Positions 1 to 12,900 of a stretch of DNA of 64,000 bases are shown here, one piece after another; position 1 is the stretch's first letter, and each line of letters starts with the position of its first letter. The notes below the pieces were generated by a model that worked only from the letters and a program-made list of their open reading frames with translations, was not told where the DNA came from and searched no databases. The DNA lies in the NCBI GenBank assembly GCA_037043455.1, contig JAWPHD010011060.1, positions 1-64,000 of the forward strand, given 5' to 3'. The position numbers were made by a program, and so were the translations under genes. This DNA is from Cyrtodaria siliqua. Taxonomy: Eukaryota > Mollusca > Bivalvia > Adapedonta > Hiatellidae.

Positions 1-304
1 CACCTAATGAGTCTCTGACAATAGAAATTGGCTATTGCAATGGCTGAAAATACTGGCTGAAAATACACTGACAGTAGTTGGATCTCTTGCACTTTTAATC
101 ATTACTGTTCTCCCATGACAGACTATTTTTGGCACTATAGCGGCGATAAAATAATATAAGCATAGCTTTTGCTTTTTTCGACACTTATGTGGTTTGACTG
201 TTGGTAGTGAATGGCAAATACAATAAATGCTGAACAATCTGTCATTTACTATCGAAGTTTAAAACCACATAAGCACCAAAAAGTCTTAATTATCACTTTG
301 TACT

Positions 305-508
305 GGTGTCTACACTATATCAGAACTGATCTATCTCAGATATAATTTGCAGCAACTCTGCAGTTCAGGGTGTTGAAGGTTCTAGTCCCATTTTCCATAT
401 TTTATCTCGATGTACATGGAAGATGAGCCTGGCATGTTCATGCCTGTAAGGTGCCATATAACCTTTTCATGTGTTGGTGCGCCTTAAACCCAATTCAATT
501 CAATTCAG
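305..508 (+). repeat. Truncated SINE-like retroposon copy with (CAATT)n tail
   Basis: About 200 bp matching, in inverted orientation, the fuller copy at 6948-7362. Shared blocks include the CTGCAGTTCAGGGTG region, TTTTATCTCGATGTACATGG and the tail CAATTCAATTCAATTCAG. It lies about 250 bp beyond exon 15. The 5' part is missing. Confidence 0.7.
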
Positions 509-757
509 ATATCTGCATGTGGACGGTAATAAGGATCTATAATAACTTGCTTTGATTTAAGTAGTGGTCAAGAATATCACTTTATTTGATAAATTATTGA
601 TGGACTATGCTTTTCAGTCCGACACTCATCAATCTCGTGGCTAGCGGCTGCGCCCACTAAATTCACGTGGGAAGACAGCCAAAACAAAACTTAAGAAAAA
701 TTAAAGAATTTAAAAAAGAGAAGAAAAGATTCAACAATATTCTGAGCCGGCACATAC

Positions 758-905
758 CACTAACATGTTCCCTGTGGTACATATAGGTGTAGATCTTCTC
801 CTCGTCGTAGGCCAGGAAGACCCCACGGTCGAGAGCCCACATCTCCCACAGCACGCCCTTGACCGCTGCCGAGAAATCGGGAATCTCCACCAACATGTCG
901 TTCAC
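758..905 (-). CDS. WDR19: WDR19 exon 15 (last exon in window)
   Basis: 148 nt, phase 0 in and 1 out, encoding [20 protein letters not shown], then [20 protein letters not shown] and YMYHREHVS. The acceptor is GATTTAG, the donor GTATGT. It marks the end of the second propeller region. The following TPR-coding exons are beyond position 1. Confidence 0.94.
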
Positions 906-3900
906 CTAAATCAAACTTGATACATGTAGATAATGATAACAAAATAGAGGTTTATCATTTGTGGTGCAGCAGACTACACGGAAATTGACCATGTTACTAT
1001 TTCTTTGATTAGGCACTAGAAATATTGTAATAAGGTATGAATGCATTCTGAACTCATAGTGTGTCATTAAGTGTTTTCAGTAACAGTTAATGCCACTACT
1101 TAGGTACCTCTGCCCTATTGTTGATGGTGGAGTATATTGAGAATAGGTTATCATAATACAGTTGCACGTGCTATTGTTTAGGTTATCATAATACAGTTGC
1201 ACGTGCTATTGTTTGTCGGAGATATCTTATTGGTTTATTATAATTGCTTGAAATGGATAAATGACTGACAACTGGTGTCATGTTAATTGTTGGGGTTAAC
1301 AAATAGTTTTAAATAATTTTGAAATTAAAAGGGGTATAACAGGCTTTTCATAAGGGTCTAGTGGTCTGACTTAATGGTGCTTACACCATATTTTGCTTGA
1401 TATGACATTTTTATCATACACTGGAAAATTTTAGATTTTTCTAGAGAAAGCCTGATGTACCCGGTTTAAACGAGGTCAACAGGTAAAAGAAAAAGTTCTA
1501 GCACTTTGTTTAAAAAATAATTGATGTGGAACTTGGTTTCGCCACCCTGATATAAGTACAGCAACAACAAACGTATATGAGTTCAAGGACGAAATTTCCC
1601 ATCAGCAGTGCCCCCACCAGTGAGCCATTCAACATGGTGAAGACATCTGTAGCTCTTAAGCATAGATTCTTGTCCACTGAGATACCAAGGCTGCTGGTTC
1701 AATAACAAATGACAGTGGTTTAGAAATGGGCAATGCTGACCCATTTTGATATATGGACACCACAGCCAGCACAAATGACACAGTTACAAACTTACCGGAT
1801 TATAGACATATCCATCTTTTTTGTCATCGATAAATACCAGACGTGTACCACTGGGGTCGGGGAACAGTTTCCTAATGCCAACAATATGACGGAACTCATT
1901 CACATACTGCCAGTCCTCGATGTAGAAGTAGTTGATACCTCCAGTCTGTAATGTTACACACGTAAATGGATGGATAACAATGTGTTTCAATGAGTTTAAG
2001 TCATATGCATGTGTGTGGGGGTGCGGGTGGTAAGGTGTGGTTTAGGGCTTGAATGACATCGGACATGTTAACAGTTACACAAAGTCTCTTGTAAATAGCA
2101 GAGGTAGTCCCTTTGATCTAACCGACAGTTACGCAGTAAACATGTGTATGATGGAATGGCCCACTCGGATATCATACACCTGGACTAAAAATGGTTTCGC
2201 CTGGTTAAAATATTGTTTCAACTTGCATGTATGCAGACCGATTACACATATTTATGGATGTTTATTTATGGCATGGTCAGTAATCGTATAATTGTTTACG
2301 TTGGTTGATAATAACAATAAAATGTCACGATCATAAACTTTAATTAATGCCTAATTGCATCGCGACAAACAAGCTTTTTGCCACAAATAAATTCTTTGCA
2401 CCATATCCTGCTGGCTGTTTTTATTATCGTGCTGCAGTTAAAAAAAGTCATTGATCGTAATTGTTATTTTCGGCGAATGGTTCATCTAGGAAAAATTTTT
2501 AAGCGCATTACACACGAAAACATCTTTTTTACCCAGGTTTGACCTATGAGGAGCAGGGTGTGCACTATACATGGTAACATAGCTATATGTGTAAGAATTG
2601 ACCAAAACAACACAGAAATATTTAAAAAAAAAAAAAAAAAAAAAAGACGTGGGGGGTGGGGTGGGGGACGGGAGAAAGGTGTCCATGCCTCATTATGGGT
2701 GAAGTATGAATAAGATGCATAAAGCTATAAGAAATACCAAACCAAAATTATAGATAATTATATACAACAGCTTACATGCAAACCTAGATCTGCCAATGTT
2801 TATTGCACATTTTATGGGCCATCACAATTTGGGTTCCATGGGAGCCCAGAATTTGTAGAAGACAAAATTAGTTACGCAACCCTTTACAACATAATATAAG
2901 GAAACCAATTCCCAAATTTAGTTGAGCTAGAATTATGTAAGATATATAGACCTGTAAACACAGTTTACACGCAAAATTTATGTGAAATAGACACATTTTA
3001 AGGGCTATCAGAATTTGGGTTCCATGGGAGCCCATGGGTTATAGGAACCAAAATGCTATAAGGAAGCTCATGGCCAAATTTGGTTGTGCTAGGATAAGAA
3101 ATGTAAGAGATATAGACTTGTAAACACAGCTTACACGCAAAATTTGACACATTTCTGAATTTGGGTTCCATGGGAGCCCATGGGTTACAGGAACCAAAAT
3201 TGCTTACTTAGTTCTTAAGATAATGCTGAAAGGAAGCCCATGGCCAAATTTGGTTGTGCTAGGGTAAGAAATGTAACAGACATAGACTTGTAAACACAGC
3301 TTACACACAAACCTTGATGTGGGACGCCAACGCCGACGTGATTACATAAGCTCTCTTATTCTTCGAATAGTCGAGCTAATAATGTATATGTGCCGATTAA
3401 AAGTATAGGTTTATTCATGGATTCTTAATACCCATGATTGAATATGCGTAAAATCAATTATGAGTTGGTAACTCTTAATTTGACACTCCAGTTTTGGGAT
3501 TTGTTCTGGTTGTTTAAAGCCGTTTATATAAGAGTTTGGATTCTCAAAATATGTTGTTATATACCTCGTCGATAGTAGGTTTAGAAATGGTGGTTGTTGT
3601 TGGCGGGATAGCTACTTTAACAAGGGACGGCCATAGTCCCCTACCGGGTCTTGTGCAAAATTAACAATTCAGAAGCTGCACTGCTGTCAAAGGTTACTGT
3701 TTTGTCAACAAAATAATTGCACAAATGTCAAACAGCTGTCAAAGGTTACTGTGTTTCGTCAACACAATAATTGCAAAAGAAATAAAGTTGTTATTAGCCA
3801 GTTTGTCAATTCTGAAGTTATTGAAGAAACAGTTATCTTGAATGTACCCATATGAAAGGTTGAATGTAGCAATGTGAATGACCATGCAAGGAATGTTGAA

Positions 3901-6900
3901 TACCTTACCATGTTTAGCTGCAAAATGTGTGTTGCTGTGTTCTGAAGGTATCGTGACCTTGACCTTTGAGCTACGGACCTGGGTCTTGCGCGTGACACAC
4001 CGTCTCATTATGGTAAACATTTGTGCAGAGTTATTTTAAAATCCCACAATGCATGGCAAAGTTACAGCCCGAACAAGCCTATTTCTGACCTTTAACCTCC
4101 AAGTGTGACCTTGACCTTTGAGCTACGGACCTAAGTATTGTGCGTGGCATGCCGTGTCATTAATAATGACACGGCGAACCATTTCGTCCCATCAACGCAA
4201 TAACTCCGTAAGCGACATGTTTTCAGAAAATCGCTTTTTTGCATAAATGGGTCTCTCACATTGAGATACATGCTCTATCAAAAGATTAGAGTTGATTTGG
4301 CACTTTTCGGGATTTTATTTCATTAGATGCATAACTCACTATCTACAGTCATGAAAAAGTTCAATGCAACAACTCAATAAGTGCTCTTACGGAGTTGTTG
4401 CATTGAATATTTCAATGCAAAAACTCTGTAAGTGCACTAACAATAACTCTGTAAATGCACTTACTGAGTTATTGCATTCAATTAATCTGAGTATCATGAC
4501 TTATGACAAGACAGTGATGTCACTAAATTAACATGATGTCATAATTTTTTTAAATGATTATTTAGCTTATAAAATATATATTATTCATACAAAAAAGGAA
4601 ACGTTTACAATTTTCCCCCAAAATAAAACTTAAATCACTGGTCAACACAGGTTGATATTGAGCTCTAAAACCATAGATTAAGAAGAAAAAATACTAAATT
4701 TTAGTGTGAAATTTTAGTGTGATTATTAAGATATATTTGAGCAATTTACATCTTTACAACCAAACTGTTAATTAGAAATTGACAAAAATATTTGTCATTT
4801 TGTTTTTATCAATATAAATATGATTGCCCGTGTTTTATCTTTCCTAATAGAATACTATACTAGATATTGGTTTTATCCTTATTGAATAATAGAATATAAT
4901 TCCCTATTTGATATTCTATCCTAATAGAAATAATTATACCTGTTTTATTATGTCAATGCTATCCAGAATATTACATTCCTGTGAGGGTGAATATTACCTG
5001 AGAAAAATAACGTCAACCAAGGTGTAGCCGATGTAGACTATTTCTTTCTGAAGGTTGAAAATATTCACTCAATCTCACAGGCATGTAATATTTATTTTAT
5101 TATACTGAAAAATAAATTTGAAAAAAAATTGGTTCTGCTGAATATTCTTTTAAAATAAACATTACAAAGATTGTTTTTACACTTTAATCAACAGTAAAAG
5201 CAAAGATTATAATTTGATATGTTTCCATTGAGTTTTTTTAAACGAGCGCTCATCATTTGTGTGCATGTAACAGTGTATTTAGCGGGCAATAGTGGAAGTA
5301 TTTCATGGTCCGTCTATGGAAATTCAGCATGTTCAACTTTGCGTTAAGACTTTTTGTTTCATTTGTGTGCGTATAATGGTGTAGCGGGTATTACCGATAA
5401 TAGGGGGAAATGTTTCAAAGTCCGTTTATGGGAATTTAACAGTTTTACTTGAAGTAGGTATGATAACAGAAAATAATTACCAGTGTTTTTTAATATCTAC
5501 TTCATAGAAAAGAACTACCTGTATGCTATCCAATCTCATAGAAAAGAACTACCTGTATGCTATCCAATCTCATAGAAAAGAACTACTTGTATGCTATCCA
5601 ATCTCATAGAAAAGAACTACCTGTATGCTATCCAATCTCATAGAAAAGAACTACCTGTATGCTATCCAATCTCATAGAAAAGAACTACCTGTATGCTATC
5701 CAATCTCATAGAAAAGAACTACCTGTATGCTATCCAATCTCATAGAAAAGAACTACCTGTATGCTATCCAATCTCATAGAAAAGAACTACCTGTATGCTA
5801 TCCAATCTCATAGAAAAGAACTACCTGTATGCTATCCAATCTCATAGAAAAGAACTACCTGTATGCTATCCAGTCTCATAGAAAAGAACTACCTGTATGC
5901 TATCCAATCTCATAGAAAAGAACTACCTGTATGCTATCCAATCTCATAGAAAAGAACTACCTGTATGCTATCCAATCTCATATAAAAAGAACTACCTGTA
6001 TGCTATCCAATCTCATAGAAAATAACTACCTGTATGCTATCCAATCTCATAGAAAAGAACTACCTGTATGCTATCCAATCTCATAGAAAAGAACTACCTG
6101 TATGCTATCCAATCTCATAGAAAAGAAATGTGCATGTGTTTATTGTGCCTGTGTAATATATTAATCCTGTTACAAATTGTAATTTAAATTGGTTTAGTGG
6201 CATCATACTTTGTACAGGTGATGGTGAGGACTATGCTTGATTGTGAAAATCTACTTAAGAACTGAGGTCAAATTATTTATTATTGATAAACCAATTACTC
6301 AGACATTAAGACAAGTCATATCAGTATTTGTTTTGACCTGCAACAAGTGTTGTGTCTACCCCATGATGCTATGCATCAAGTTTATACTCCGCGCCCAAGT
6401 TAAGCAACTTTATCATTTACTCTATGGGTCAGGTGATGGCTTTTAATATATTTGGAATGAAATAATTGCAAAAAGGGAATCCTGTGAGGTGTTTATATGC
6501 TTTTGGAAGCAATGGCTGCTACCAAAATAAAGCCCTTAGCAAGACTGTTTATCTGCAGTTGCTTAGTACCAGTTGGTTCTACCCAGGAAGACATCAAGAG
6601 TGGTTCAAATAAGAGAATTTTCAGTGACCATGCTACAATGATGCTTGTAGCATGGTCACTAAAAATTTTCTTTGTAATAGCACAGGTGTAAATCGTTCAA
6701 TTGAAAATAACACCTGTCAGAATAAATGGTGTACTACAACTACCAGTTATTGGAAGTTAGAGTATGGCAGGGAGCTTAAATGGACATGCTACAAAACAAA
6801 TAGAGTATGGTTTCATCTCATTGGTTAATTTAATTGGGTAATTTAAACACATCTCGATGTGTAAATTAACCAACTCAATGAAACCATACTCTATTACTTA

Positions 6901-9900
6901 TCAGTTTGTACAAGCTGTAATGAGTGCCATACTATAAAATCATATAATTGAATTGAATTGAGGTTTTAAGGCGCATCAACACATGAAAGGTTATGTGGCG
7001 CCTAACAGGAAGAACATGCCAGGCTCATCCTCCATGTACATCGAGATAAAATATGGAGAATGGGCCTAAAAACCTTCTCACCCTGAACTGCAGAGTTGCT
7101 GCAAATTCTATTGTAGACACTCCATTTACGCTGGAGCCACATTATTGTTTTTCTGCCACTGCTCTAGTGATATGAGCGAGATGGCACCTGAAACAATGCA
7201 GGGGTCATGATGAAGACCTTTAATGAGCTTGAACAGAAAATGATAAAATGAACATGAATTCGGGAGGGTTCTACCCCTCTGCCTTCTCCTCAAAAGGGAT
7301 CTGCAGTGGCCCTATTCTTTTCCCCGTAACCAAACGGGGGCCCCCGAGAACCACACAGGGTTAAAATCATATAAATATGCTGAACTGGGTCAGATTAACC
7401 TTATAGTAAACCTTTCTTGAGTGAAATGTGAAGACATTTTCTAGAAGAAAAGAAAATGCTTCTGTGAGTGAAGTGATTGCAATGCCAATACTAATCCTTC
7501 TGAAATATTGCTTAAGAACTGATGTACAAATTCTCAGCGTTTATACAATTTTAAACGCTGGTAGTGCATTGCAAATTCAATGTGGGCAGTAGTAATGTAG
7601 TAAAATTGAAGTTTACTTGATATTGGACGTTTTTTCCTTCAGAAAGTATCAACTGAATGTAAAAATTACATGTCTTATAAGGAGTTAAAATGATTATTCA
7701 TTACTGACCAGACCCTTTAGATGTTATAATTGCCAATATCTGATTATCAAGTTACATGGCATAGTAAAATATCTTGCAATAACGTGGATTCACAGGGATT
7801 TTCTAGGACCTGTTCCTAATGCAAAATACTGTATTTTTTACATGTAATGTACTGATACATCCCTTATGTTACATACTAATCAATATAAGTAGTATGTTAT
7901 TAATGTAATAGTGTTCCTAATTGTACCTATTAGGCTATTACCTCATCGCAACTTAATACAAGATGTTGACGTAAACAATACTCAATAGGCCATTTTATCG
8001 AAGAAAAGAATCCCAATTTGGTCATTTTTACGGCAGAAATTACCCACATTTACAAGGGTCCTTTTTCCTAAAATACCTGGAAAAAGCCATGAATCAGTTT
8101 TGTTTGTACTACCCTTACAGTATAGACAGCCATGAAATAATCTGTGTTTTTTTTAGCATTTTTTACGACATGGCCATAAATTTTAGGTCTGAATCCAAAT
8201 TTTTTAATTTTATGGCATAACTATTTATATGTTAAGCTATATAGACTTAAATCATAAGCAACTACAAATGCAAGTTGGGTATTAATAATAATAACCAGCA
8301 CAATTATTCACAAACAGCATTTAAGACTATTAAACTTGGCAAAGTGCAGTTGTTGCGTTGACTTTTTTCAGTGCAACAACTCCGTAAGTTGTTGCGTTGA
8401 ACTTTTCAGTGCATAAAGTCACTATGATTTAATTATTGTCATTAACTCATTTAAAAATAGTTTTAATTTAAATATCATAAAAGAGTGACCATAGTAAAGG
8501 TATATTACACTTAAATCTAAGGCAGTGTCTTTATATGTACCATTGTTAAGGAAAAAAACAGTTTATTGTCTCTCCTGAACAATTTACCAAAGTGCACTTA
8601 CGGAGTTATTGCGTTGATGGTGCCTTTGAGCTACGGACCTGGGTCTTGCTCGCGATACGCCGTCTCATTATGGTGAACATTTGTGCCAAGTTATTTCAAA
8701 ATCCCACGATGCATGACAAAGTTACAGGCCGGACAAGCATATTTCTGAACTTTAACCTTAAACTCTGACCTTGACCTTTGAGCTACGGACCTGGGACTTG
8801 CACGCGACACGCCGTCTCATTATGGTGAACATCTGTCCAAAGTTATTTCAAAATCCCACAATGCATGACAAAGTTACAGTCCGGACAAAAAGATGACAGA
8901 CGGACGAGGGGCAAACCTTAAGTCCCCTCCGGTCCGGACCGGTAGGGGACTAATAATTATATATTATAGCCTCTCTGCCCAAAGTGGCAACCTGAAGAGA
9001 AAGCTGAATAACCATTATAATGTTGATATGAGATTCAAAAGTTGTTTTAACTGGTGATCATACACTCCTTCAGACAAGACCTGACTTATTATCTGCATGT
9101 GCATCATGACATGACATGGGATGTGTCATGCCTGCGCATACTCTACAACTTACATTTGTCCCAAAAATGAGGAATTCTGGTGTCACATCATGGCATGTGA
9201 TGTGGGTCTGGTTGATATCCTTGTCTGGGAACAACTTACTTTCTCTCTCATCTGTCGTGCCTGCTGTCTCTCCTTCAATCTGAATGGCAGAGAAATGTAA
9301 AATCATTCAAAACTGAACTGTAGCGAAGCTAAACAACATTCATTTTTTCCAACTAAATAACATGCAATACAGTATACGTCGACTGTACTTTTGGGCAAGT
9401 CTGACTCGACTATATCAAAATTTCACAATTCAAAAACAAATCTCATGAGCATTGACCTAATTCTTTTAGCAATATTTTGTTATTAAAATACAATAATTAG
9501 TACTGAAACAGTGGTAAGCCCAAAATTACTGCTTATTACATGTATTAAATTCATTACTTTTTCATAAATCGATTCACTAAGGTATTATCCCATTGATTAG
9601 TATTTTAAATAGTAAAACTACAAATCTAGTTATAAAAGTGTGAGATCACTTGCAGTACATATAAGGTAATAACCGCATTCTTTGGTCACACATAAAACAG
9701 TCTATTAAATCATTTTAGAATAATTTTATCGTTAGAATTTTGTGTTTCTGGGTTTCAAGAACCTCATTAATACTCAATGTCCAGTAAAACCTCAGTGTGT
9801 TCTGAGAATGTAATGAGCTTGAAATTAACTGGTTTCATTGGTTCAATTTTTATCACTGAACCAATCAGAATGCTTCATTCATATTTTCATTTGGTTGCTT

Positions 9901-12900
9901 CTATCATGAAATCACTTTCTGGTATTATGATATCCCACCCTGGCATTATCTGGCATCATGTCATGCTATTAAGACATCATGTCATGCTATTATGATGCAA
10001 CTCAGTGTGTTCTCAGAACTGAATGAGCCTTTTAATTGCTGTGAGAAACAGATTAAGACTGTTTGTATCACTAATTGAGTAATGAGTTTCTTGAAACCAA
10101 GAATCACAAAATTCTAAAAATAAAATTCTAAGTATTAGTTATAGAGGCTATGAAGTGACATTTTATCAATTAAGAAACCCTAAGGGAAGGAGCGCAGCGA
10201 CTGACCGGGGTTTCTTAATTGTTAAAATTTCACTTCTTATAGACTCTAACTGACTTAGTGTTTGCCCTACTATTCCCCCACGCTTCTACGAAACCACGCC
10301 TCTTAACATGTTCGCACTACTACTAATTCGCCTCTTTATGTCCAAACAAGCGCGTGCCATTTAGTAAGCGATTACTTACTGATTAAATGGTTAAAATTGG
10401 TGATCGTTAGAAATTTACATGAATAAGTTCGCCATTTTTTTAAAATTCCTCACCGTCTGATTAGAAGAAAAAGTAGGGCAAACACTAAAATGATTTAATA
10501 GACTGTTATAAATGTATACTGCCCAAAGTATAGCCCCATTTGAAAAATTCAATAGTTAGTTATGATTCCAAGTCATAAGAGAAGTTTATAAGATGTACAC
10601 TTTTAGAGTTTTGTGAAATGGAATTACTAAAAACTTGAATGTAAAATGTTAACGTAAATTAATGTAGTGCGAATGTATAGTACAAAACAAATATTAATAG
10701 TGTCCACTTGAATTAAACTGTTTTACAGAGACAGGTTTGGTTCTATTTCAAAGGAATTACTAATTAAACTAGAAATTGTTATTGTCCATGGGACAAAAAC
10801 GTATGGCTCCCCCACTCGCCCGAACAGACATAATTGACGACTCTAGGTCCAACTGTTCTTTATTGATCTGAGATCGTTTTGATATTCAATATCCCTGTGA
10901 CTGTATCTACTATCTGTATCAGTAAGGCCACATAAAAAAATATGTGTGGTTCAAGTAACCCGACCGACCTTATTTTTTTAAAGGGCCGACCCTAAAACTT
11001 CTTATGCAAAAATTAAAAAAAAAAAAATTAAAAAAAAATATTTAAAAAAAATAAAAATAAAATTAATAAAAAAGAAATTAAACAAAAAATCTAAATTAAA
11101 AAATATTTAAAAAAAAAATCTAAATTAAAAAAAATATATAAATTAAAAAAAATCAAAAATCAATAGGGGTCAACTACTGGTCATGACCAACCATCCTTCC
11201 AAGTTTGAGGACCCTAGGTCCAACCATTCTCTAGTTATTGATCGGATATAGGTTCACCGCAACCTTGACCTTTGACCTAGTGACCCCAAAATCATTAGGG
11301 TCATCTACTGGTCATGACCAACCATCCTTCCAAGTTTGAGGACCCTAGGTCCAACCATTCTCTAGTTATTGATTGGACATCGTTTCACCGCAACCTTGAC
11401 CTTTGACCCCAAAATCAATAGGGTCATCTACTTGTCATGACCAACCATCCTTCCAAGTTTGAGGACCCTAGGTCCAACCGTTCTCTAGTTATTGATCTGA
11501 CATCGTATTAATAGTCAAGGTCACTACGACCTTGACCTTTCACCTAGTGACCCCTCTACTTGTCATGACTAACCGTCGTTCCAAGTCGGAGGACCCTAGG
11601 TCCAACCGTTCTCTAGATATTGATCGGACATCGTTTTGATAGTCAAGGTCACCGCGACCTTGACCTTTGACCTAGTGACCCCAAAATCAATAGGGGTCAT
11701 CTACTTGTCATGACCAACCATCCTTCCAAGTTTGAGGACCGTAGGTCCAACCATTCTCTAGTTATTGATCGGACATCGTTTTGATAGTCAATGTCCCGCA
11801 ACCTTGACCTTTGACCTAGTTACCCCAAAATCAATAGGGGTCATCTACTTGTCATGACCAACCATCCTTCCAAGTTTGAGGACCGTAGGTCCAACCATTC
11901 TCTAGTTATTGATCGGACATCGTTTTGATAGTCAATGTCCCGCAACCTTGACCTTTGACCTAGTTACCCCAAAATCAATAGAGGTCATCTGCTTGTCATG
12001 ACCAACCATCCTTCCAAGTTTGAGGACCCTAGGTCCAACCATTCTCTAGTTATTGATCGGACATCGTTTTGATAGTCGATGTCACCGCAACATTGACCTT
12101 TGACCTAGTGACCCCAAAATCAATAGGGGTCATCTACTTGTCATGACCAACCATCCTTCCAAGTTTGAGGACCCTAGGTCCAACCATTCTCTAGTTATTG
12201 ATCGGACATCGTTTTGATAGTCAAAGTCACCGCAACATTGACCTTTGACCTAGTGACCCCAAAATCAATAGGGGTCATCTTCTTGTCATGACCAACCATC
12301 CTTCCAAGTTTGAGGACCCTAGGTCCAACCATTCTCTAGTTATTGATCGGACATCGTTTTGATAGTCAAAGTCACCGCAACATTGACCTTTGACCTAGTG
12401 ACCCCAAAATCAATAGGGGTCATCTACTTGTCATGACCAACCATCCTTCCAAGTTTGAGGACCCTAGGTCCAACCATTCTCTAGTTATTGATCGGACATC
12501 GTTTGTGACACAGACAGACAGACCTTCAGACAGACAGAAAGCACAAAAACAATATGGCTCCCCTACCACACTTTGTGTGGGGGAGCCATAAATATAGACT
12601 GAACATAATTCAAAAGGTTCATTATCTAATACTAAATTCAATAGAGACTTTAAAATGAGAAATGGAAATGAAAAACTATGTATAATCTACAAAAGATTTT
12701 TTAAACAGTATTGAGTTCATAGAAAATCTCTGTCAGACAAGAAAAGAAACATAAAACTATTAAAAATGTAATAAAAGAATCAAAGAGTTACTTAGAGCTG
12801 TTCACTGATTGTTAACCCTTAACCCGCTAAGCACGACTATAATAGCCTTTGCGTCCATTGTAAACCCAGATCAGCGAGTTAGCCTGCGAGTAATAACCAT

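Larger units (their letters stand above)
4189..8621. mobile_element. Candidate 4.4-kb element with ATCAACGCAATAACTCCGTAAG inverted ends
   Basis: The left terminus ATCAACGCAATAACTCCGTA (4191 on) is mirrored by TACGGAGTTATTGCGTTGAT ending at 8619. The same motif recurs subterminally in both orientations: 4355-4480 on the left and 8345-8420 on the right. Clustered subterminal copies of the terminal motif are typical transposase-binding arrays. The interior holds a 34-bp minisatellite, foldbacks and a younger SINE-like insertion. No transposase ORF is visible, so it is non-autonomous or decayed. Confidence 0.5.
3633..8949. mobile_element. Outer inverted-repeat element (AGTCCCCTACCGG ends) split by a 4.4-kb insertion
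   Basis: The left end AGTCCCCTACCGG (3633-3645) is mirrored by CCGGTAGGGGACT at about 8938-8950. Just inside both ends are ~160-bp tandem units containing CCTTGACCTTTGAGCTACGG and CGCCGTCTCATTATGGT, about two on each side (3930-4150 and 8623-8900). The units read continuously from one side to the other once the 4189-8621 element is removed. No transposase was found. Confidence 0.6.

Noticed and set aside
5497..6126. CRISPR-like array of 34-bp repeats
   Set aside because: Units abut with no unique spacers, and the context is an animal intron; it is a minisatellite.
12815..12830. Telomere-like TTAACCCTTAACCC
   Set aside because: Only two units, and the same motif ends a dispersed repeat near 39030; not an interstitial telomere.
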